From assembly GCA_905250885.1 (NCBI GenBank), contig CAJNOQ010002857.1, positions 1 to 22,348 on the forward strand: 22,348 nt of DNA, written 5' to 3'. The stretch comes from Didymodactylos carnosus (lineage: Eukaryota > Rotifera > Eurotatoria > Philodinida > Philodinidae). The notes beneath the pieces were generated by a model, which saw nothing but the letters and a program-made list of their open reading frames with translations, was not told the origin of the DNA and did no database searches. This document shows positions 17,152 to 22,348 of this stretch, piece by piece. Every line of letters begins with the position of its first letter. Positions within the stretch are counted from its first letter, which is position 1. A program made the position numbers and the translations under genes.

Positions 17152-18095
17152 TGAAGATTCAAAAGCTGGCCAAGACCTAATTTTGATGTTATTAAATAAT
17201 CGAGATCAGTGAATTTATTAACAAATTTGATCTCATGTCCATTATAAATCAACTTCAAAGATGGAACTTGAATCTGTGAGTGAATCAACATCGCAACCGT
17301 TTTTGTCACACTCAACTCAACCAACCAATATTCACAATACACATGAATTTTATCGAACGCCTCTTGTCCTTGTCGTTGCAACAAAGTACATGAAGTCGAA
17401 AAAGATAAACCATACGGAACAGAGAAGAAAAGACTCCAGTCATCGGCAAAAAACTTATCCTTCCGAACCGGCTCTTTGATTTCGACTAAATCGGCAAGGT
17501 ATGGAATATAAATTAAAGGTGAAATGACTGAACCTTGGGGTAATCCCCACTCGATGTAGAAAACGTCCGATTCCAAACCACCGAATGACACATAGGCTGA
17601 ACGATCAGACAACCAACTCCTCAACCATAACCAAAGACGAGATGGAAGATGAAAACGTGCTAACTTAACAAGTAATGCTTTATGCCATACCTTATCGAAT
17701 GCACTAACAAAATCAACAAACAGAATCAATCCTGGTCGATTTGTTGCAATACATTGTCGAGCTTCTTCATAGACGGATAGTACTCTGGTTTGCAAACGAA
17801 TATTAGCTTGAAAGCCAGACTGTTGATGTGGAATAATCTTGTTTTCTTTGAGCCAAGTGTGATATTTTGGATGTAGCACCTTTTCATACACTTTTCCAAT
17901 GGCATTTAATATTGAGATAGGACGTAGGTCGTTCTTCCTCGGATAAGCATTCGATTTTGTATTACAGAACATTCTGGCAATTTTAGCCCAGTTTGGAAAT
18001 AAATTCTTTCCTAATAAACGATTAAATGAAATGACTAAAATGCCAGTAAATGAAATCGGTAACTGTATTAAAATAAAATTTGATTCCGTATTCAA
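17112..18095 (-). pseudogene. LINE reverse transcriptase, palm domain with intact catalytic motifs
   Basis: 327 codons, beginning at a TTG that is merely the first codon after a stop, so no true start. Residues 58-63 RPISIL, 88-94 IPHQQSG, 127-137 VDFVSAFDKVW (motif A, first catalytic Asp), 184-193 GLPQGSVISP (motif B) and 216-224 FADDWSLFF (motif C, the two catalytic Asp) are in the standard order. This matches non-LTR reverse transcriptases of the Jockey/CR1-like group. The frame then ends in unrelated residues at a TGA near 17112 because of a frameshift at about 17110-17150. Upstream similarity stops near residue 12. The active-site residues are all present, so the copy is not very old, yet it cannot be functional in this form. 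Confidence 0.88.
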
Positions 18096-18215
18096 ATGAT
18101 TGAATTAGCAAATCGAATGTTAAATCGAACAGATTTATCCCGACGTGTCGCACTCGATGTTCATTTTCAAGTAGTTCAATCAGCTATTAATACAATACTC
18201 ATGAATATCAATTAA
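18096..18215 (+). CDS. Short plus-strand coding tail abutting the LINE fragment (39 residues)
   Basis: ATG 18096 to TAA 18213-18215. The translation includes LANRMLNRTDLSRRVALDVH and ends with VQSAINTILMNIN; it is amphipathic and natural-looking with balanced codon use. It begins exactly where similarity to the minus-strand LINE ends, so it could be the last exon of a host gene interrupted by the LINE. I recognise no family. A T-run follows at 18220-18237. Too short to be certain. Confidence 0.3.
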   Translation: MIELANRMLNRTDLSRRVALDVHFQVVQSAINTILMNIN

Positions 18216-19637
18216 TACGAGTGTTTTTTTTTTTTTGGTTATGAATTAACAAGGTTTGCAAATATTTTTACATACATATATATTTATATTTCTCTTGATA
18301 ATAATATATACCCAAATCTTTTGAGATAAGAATCAATCTTGAACTCTGTAACGTGATGACAAATGAAAAAAACCATTGTAATACTTATTTTGCACAGCTT
18401 CTAGTCTTGAGCTGCTTTGTATTCCGATTATTATACGTGAGTTAAAGGAGTTCTGCGATAACTCTAACAGAAAATACTGCTTATCAAATATGTACTTCAT
18501 TTCATCATACAGTTCACTTAAATGCATTCTTGAATTCAAATTCATTGACAAATACAAATAATCTTAATTGAATAATGAAACCAACATCATCATCAAATAT
18601 ATCTCAGTAAGGTTTTTATATAATTATTTGTCCTGTTCTTCTTCGAAAATATGAATCTGTTTGTAACTTATAAGTTAAAGTATTACAATAAGTCTAGATA
18701 ATACAAGAAATTCGAATTTAGGACATTTTAGACATTATAAGCTGCTTAACATCATATCTACCAGAGTAGGGTTAGGATGCGAAAAAACCTTACCCTGCAG
18801 GACTCTACATATTGGTCGCATAAATGAAATGATGAGATAGATGAAAGAAAGTTTATCAGATGTTGATCAATATATGATGAATCTTTATAAAATTTTTCTA
18901 GAAGTTCTTCAAGAGTTTTCATGTATGATTCCATCATAATTTATACCGTGACTCACAAACAGCTTTTTCTATTTAATCAAGATATAGAGGCAAAATTTGT
19001 TAATAACAAATAGTTTCTTAAGGGCCCCCTTTCCTGGATACTTATGCAATTAAAATTTTTCTGAAAAACACAGCTTTGTAGAGCAAACGTTTCTGAGCAA
19101 AATAAGACCTCGCACAACTTTGTATGACCTTGTATCAAAAAGGTACAGGCATTTTCCTAGAAGTCCTAAAATCGAGCATTTCATACAGCGTTTTCACTAT
19201 ATAAGAGTTACACCTGAAGTGCGTCCCAAGATTTTTAATAGCAGTATGTCGTAGAGAGTTCATTCTTTTTTTGTTTGAAAGAGGAAAAGAAACTAAAACA
19301 AATGTGTACGATGCTTTTGGACTGAAATATGAAGCAAACAAGTAACAGAGAAAGCTTTAGCATTATTTGTTAAAACTCGCTGAGCAACTATTGATAATAT
19401 TGGATAATTTGATTCTTTCTGTTTCCAAACATTCGATGAAAAAAGTTTTCAAAAAATTTTTCAAATAATTAAAATTTTTCCGCAAACTGAACAGCGATTC
19501 TACATGTCATATGTTCGCTTCGAACAGAGACGATCAAATCTAGAGTTGTATAATATTTGAGATGAGATAGTACTTGTTCTAAACACTTTAATAGCAAAGA
19601 GGCATTTCTTGTAATCCACGCAACGCACTTGAATGTA
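18216..19637. other. No gene recognised; one unassigned minus-strand frame
   Basis: A T-run lies at 18220-18237. A 74-codon minus-strand frame at 18557-18333 contains LSELYDEMKYIFDKQYFLLE and has plausible composition but no recognised domain. A weak hairpin around AGGGTTAGG/CCTTACCCT is at 18766-18797. The rest is AT-rich. Confidence 0.4.
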
Positions 19638-20205
19638 CTTAGGATTGACCAAAAGTTTGTACAACGATGATGCTCGCTCCCCTCATGCCGTGATCAAAAC
19701 ATTTGGTCAGCTCTAAGCATATTCCGATAGCGCTTGAATTTCTCTATCGTCCTACATACTTGTCTACTGACCTGCATTTATCTATTGCAAAAATAACTTG
19801 AGTACAATGAAAATACCCTCAATTGACAAGTACGAAAATTCGCTACTTTTTATGCTTTTTCATATTATAGATACTATGGAAATAAATCTTTCTGAAAAAA
19901 AAAAAATTAAACATTCTGATAGAGCTTCAAATTCTCTATCATCCTGCATATTTTTGTTCTATCTTGCATTTCTGTGCTGAAGAATAATTTGACTATCATG
20001 CAGGCACGCATGTCAATTGAGGGTGTCTTCATTGTACTCAAGTTAGTTTTGCAATAGATAAATGTAAGACAGTAGACAAATATATAGGACGATAGAGAAT
20101 TTCCAGCGCTATCAGAATATACTTAGAGTTGACCAAAAATTTTGATCACAGTGTGAGGAGGGGAGGGCGGAATCACCGTTCTACGAACTTTTGATCAACC
20201 CTAAG
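19638..20205. mobile_element. 568-bp foldback MITE with TA target duplication (mariner-like ends)
   Basis: Left end CTTAGGATTGACCAAAAGTT at 19638 and right end, on the minus strand, CTTAGGGTTGATCAAAAGTT from 20205. Both are flanked by TA (19636-19637 and 20206-20207), the duplication used by Tc1/mariner elements. The inverted match runs about 190 bases per arm (to about 19828 and from about 20013) at roughly 85% identity by eye. Blocks such as CAATTGAGGGTNTNTTCATT and GCAATAGATAAATG are shared. It contains no transposase; short frames inside are incidental. Confidence 0.88.
19915..20000. repeat. Internal duplication inside the foldback MITE
   Basis: GATAGAGCTTCAAATTCTCT followed by ATCATCCTGCATA and TTGCATTTCTGTGC is a diverged direct repeat of 19727-19808 (GATAGCGCTTGAATTTCTCT, ATCGTCCTACATA, CTGCATTTATCTATTGC). 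The spacer thus contains a partial third copy of the arm sequence. Confidence 0.7.
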
Positions 20206-20251
20206 TACTTCGTGAAACTGCAGAAAAAAGAATCGAAATTTACGCGATTGT

Positions 20252-20614
20252 TTGCAAAGGTCTCACTTCAAAATAGTTCGTGTTCGTTGTTTCAGTGTAG
20301 ACTTTCTAGATGCTTATGCGTCAAAAATGTGTCGTGATAAGGCATTACAGTTTGACGATAATAAATCGGGTACAAAAGCCGCATGGAGACGCGTGGCGGT
20401 CAAATACATCGAAATCGCGCAAATATTTTTGTCTTTTTTAAATATACATCTGCGAAATAAACTCTACTTTATGCGCGATTGCGCGCTCCTAACAGTCTTG
20501 CGTAGTAGAGAGCGCGTTTGTTACGCAGAAAACATATTCGTTTTCGCAGAAACGGCTAAAAAACGTGCGAAACCGTTCTACATAGGCAATATCATGTTTT
20601 ATTGCACTTGGTAA
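20252..20614 (+). other. Unassigned 120-codon frame in a CpG-richer island
   Basis: The frame starts at TTG with no ATG in a good position. It includes FLDAYASKMCRDKALQFDD, AAWRRVAVKYIEIAQIF and LLTVLRSRERVCYAENIFVF. The DNA from about 20330 to 20590 has many CpG dinucleotides (GCGCGATTGCGCGC near 20474), unlike its surroundings. It could be an old coding piece, a transposon remnant or a chance frame; I recognise no family. Confidence 0.22.
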
Positions 20615-20663
20615 TCAAGTTGATAAAGAACTCTTTTAGTTTTCTATTCTAATGTCAGGAGGG

Positions 20664-20704
20664 AAGTAACTGTTCTGATCTGGTAGTAACTGTAACTGAT
20701 CTGG
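20664..20704. repeat. Two tandem 20-base units
   Basis: GTAACTGTTCTGATCTGG is followed by GTAACTGTAACTGATCTGG, a simple slippage-type duplication. Confidence 0.7.
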
Positions 20705-20855
20705 CTGATAGTAGAAGATACAATACATGGCATCTGCTTTTGTATACTCTACCGTGGAAAACATGTAGGCTCAGGGAGATGATCCATATCTGTTCGCGAA
20801 GATCATGAGACTACTGGATGGATGCTATAATGGAATTAATAGTAAAATGAGATAA

Positions 20856-21104
20856 TCATGTGAATGTTAGATATCTCAATCTTATTTCTCTAGAAGTCAA
20901 AGTATGAACAGTTTCAATCAAAGGAAGGTGCGGCAAAGTACAGTTTTGGCGATTGCGAGAGCATAATTCCCGAAAAATGCAACCCCATCCAACATAGCTA
21001 TCGAATACACTAGACGAGTATTCCAATACCTGAATATTGTAGCACATTTTTCGACATGTTATTTACGACTGACTCAATTATTCTCACATACATCTCAGCT
21101 ACTT
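20856..21104. other. Unassigned sequence with a short block shared with 21713-21735
   Basis: GAGCATAATTCCCGAAAAAT (20959 onward, then GCAA) matches GAGCAAATCCCGAAAAAATG (21713 onward) apart from small indels. Minus-strand frames in both places share a weak GW/GT..IF.G pattern. They may be diverged copies of one repeat or gene, but similarity is weak. Confidence 0.2.
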
Positions 21105-21136
21105 CATTGATACTTTGAGATTTCAAAGTATCAATG
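21105..21136. repeat. Perfect 14-bp stem-loop
   Basis: CATTGATACTTTGA, four-base loop GATT, TCAAAGTATCAATG. Perfect arms; function unknown. Confidence 0.85.
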
Positions 21137-21204
21137 CTTGTCATTTTGCTACAATCGTTTTTGGCAAATTTGTTTGGTATGTTTGTATTCACAAAACTTA
21201 AATA

Positions 21205-21332
21205 AAATATGTGCTCTGTTGATACATGTTCTAGATAGAGAAAAGTTTAAAGACGAATTTTCGCATCCAAAATATGCAACAATTGGTTTAAATCATCAAG
21301 AATTTATAAGCTGTTATCTAAGTAAACATTGA
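21205..21332 (+). other. Possible coding tail, unassigned
   Basis: The last 40 codons of a plus-strand frame read DREKFKDEFSHPKYATIGLN near their middle and end at TGA 21330-21332. Composition is protein-like, but there is no ATG in good context and no recognised family. Confidence 0.2.
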
Positions 21333-22348
21333 AAAAATGTTGGAAAAGTTTCATACTAGCGAGTATATGTTGTTCCACAACATTATGCATTTAGCTGTTT
21401 GTATTCAGGATAAAAAGGAGGTGATTCATGCAAATGTTTGTTCAAGGTTACAAGCAACGTTCATATTCGATTTTGGTTTTGCAAATACGGCAAAATGAAT
21501 AAAAATAATTGTTTACTTTTCAATCCCATATCAACTTTTCGTTGATTCTAAATCTAGGACTGGAGAAAGCTGAATTTTGCATCTGTAGGAACAAAACTTT
21601 TCTCCGGATTTGCTGAAAAGAAGCGCAAGGAAAAAAGTTTCTATCAGTGGTTAAAAACAATCTAAATCTAACATACTTCACTAACACATCACGCAACACT
21701 TCCCCTTGATAGGAGCAAATCCCGAAAAAATGCAAGTTCCAACCAGTAAAACATGCAAAGCACCATCTACCTGAAGGGGAAATAACCTCCAATTTTGCTG
21801 CACACACTTCGAAGTGTCTCTCACTTTGAGTGACACTTCCTCACTTAAAGTAACACTTACGAGAGAATCTTTCGAGATGTCCCCTTCCGATTCCAATGAT
21901 TTGTACATGGATCGATAGACCTCAGTAAGGTAGTAAATACCCTAAAAGATTCGCACCCATGACTTTTGAACACCCGTTTTTCTGGAAAATCGGTTTTTCA
22001 GAAACTCTAAAGAATAGCCAAAACCTCTTTTTAATGAGGCATGATTGTAGCGTGAAACTTTCTGATTAAAATGAGACATCTTCCAGGTCTACACGGCCTT
22101 TCTTTGCAAAGTTATAGAATTTTGTTAGGAAGTATAAACCAAATTTCATATCTGCAATGGTCATCTTTCAAATATACATGTTCTCTTCACTCGATGGTTA
22201 TTTTCCCTTTCTGTTCTTTTGTTATATGTATTCACTATCCTGTTTTTCTATGATGTATTATTTTCTCTTTCTGTTCACTCTTTCCCATGGGTATTTTTCA
22301 TTCCTATTCTTCTCTCTCTATAGCATTTAAACTGTTTTGAACAGGCTT
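21333..22348. other. No gene recognised
   Basis: A 75-codon minus-strand frame at 21908-21681 (LSEEVSLKVRD, LLVGTCIFSGF) has no recognised domain. An imperfect palindrome AAGTGTCTCTCACTTTGAGT lies at 21813-21839. The last 200 bases are pyrimidine-rich on the plus strand with repeated TTTCTGTTC steps. Confidence 0.4.

Larger units (their letters stand above)
16600..18095 (-). mobile_element. Non-LTR retrotransposon, 5'-truncated and frameshifted copy
   Basis: A minus-strand element whose reverse transcriptase fingers and palm lie at 18095-17112 and whose thumb and C-terminal part lie at 17151-16600 in a different frame. The endonuclease and the N-terminal fingers are missing, as expected of a 5'-truncated LINE copy. 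It may be the same clade as the endonuclease fragment at 5316-5993, but that piece is on the opposite strand and far away. No target duplication or poly(A) tail was identified at the 16600 side. Confidence 0.8.

Noticed and set aside
17261..17479. Plus-strand 72-codon frame
   Set aside because: Antisense shadow of the reverse transcriptase palm.
1..22348. CRISPR array, bacterial operons or phage genes
   Set aside because: No regularly spaced repeats, no ribosome-binding-site-led gene chains, and clear eukaryotic transposon and gene features instead.

Overview
This window is AT-rich eukaryotic DNA, almost certainly from an invertebrate animal. The evidence is an otopetrin-like membrane protein at the left edge, non-LTR and Penelope-like reverse transcriptase remnants, hAT termini with 8-bp target duplications, TA-flanked foldback MITEs, and one 54-nt intron-like segment with a TACTAAA-like branch site next to a TATA box. 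Very short introns, a decayed F-box-like gene, SMI1/KNR4-like gene pieces and many different low-copy transposon fragments would fit a bdelloid rotifer. That assignment is an inference; nothing here proves it. There are no bacterial operons, CRISPR arrays, rRNA genes or convincing tRNA genes.

Layout. 1-1000: the 3' part of an otopetrin-like gene (open frame 71-802) and its poly(A) region. 1286-1968: an internally deleted hAT transposon with both termini and an 8-bp duplication, keeping only the C-terminal dimerisation domain. 2000-3400: unassigned. 3417-4655: two inverted, nearly identical copies of the 3' end of an SMI1/KNR4-like gene; the left copy has a 2-bp frameshift. 4511-4941: a dispersed repeat directly followed by a foldback MITE (family M). 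5316-5993: the endonuclease part of a non-LTR retrotransposon. 6181-6322: half of another M copy. 6884-7006: a possible lone exon. 8690-8777: the right end of a second hAT element. 9055-9655: a frameshifted gene remnant, tentatively F-box/LRR-like. 10040-10282: a Penelope-like reverse transcriptase fragment. 10921-11330: the best candidate for a small intact gene, with TATA box, 5' UTR intron and a 75-codon frame. 11465-12172: the dispersed repeat again, then a 512-bp palindrome built around a full M copy. 13379-13804: another inverted-repeat element containing a 30-bp hairpin. 14562-14889: a cluster of ATCGCGAT octamers next to a three-arm foldback. 16600-18095: a non-LTR reverse transcriptase on the minus strand, frameshifted before the thumb. 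18096-18215: a short plus-strand coding tail abutting it. 19638-20205: a 568-bp TA-flanked foldback MITE with about 190-bp arms and an internal duplication. 20252-22348: unassigned frames, short palindromes and AT-rich DNA.

The window does not hold a pathway. It is a transposon graveyard between a few host gene ends. Its most notable property is the number of long inverted repeats (3897/4510, 4648/4941, 11661/12172, 13379/13804, 14804/14889, 19638/20205). If transcribed, these would make double-stranded RNA, and one of them is built from host-gene coding sequence.
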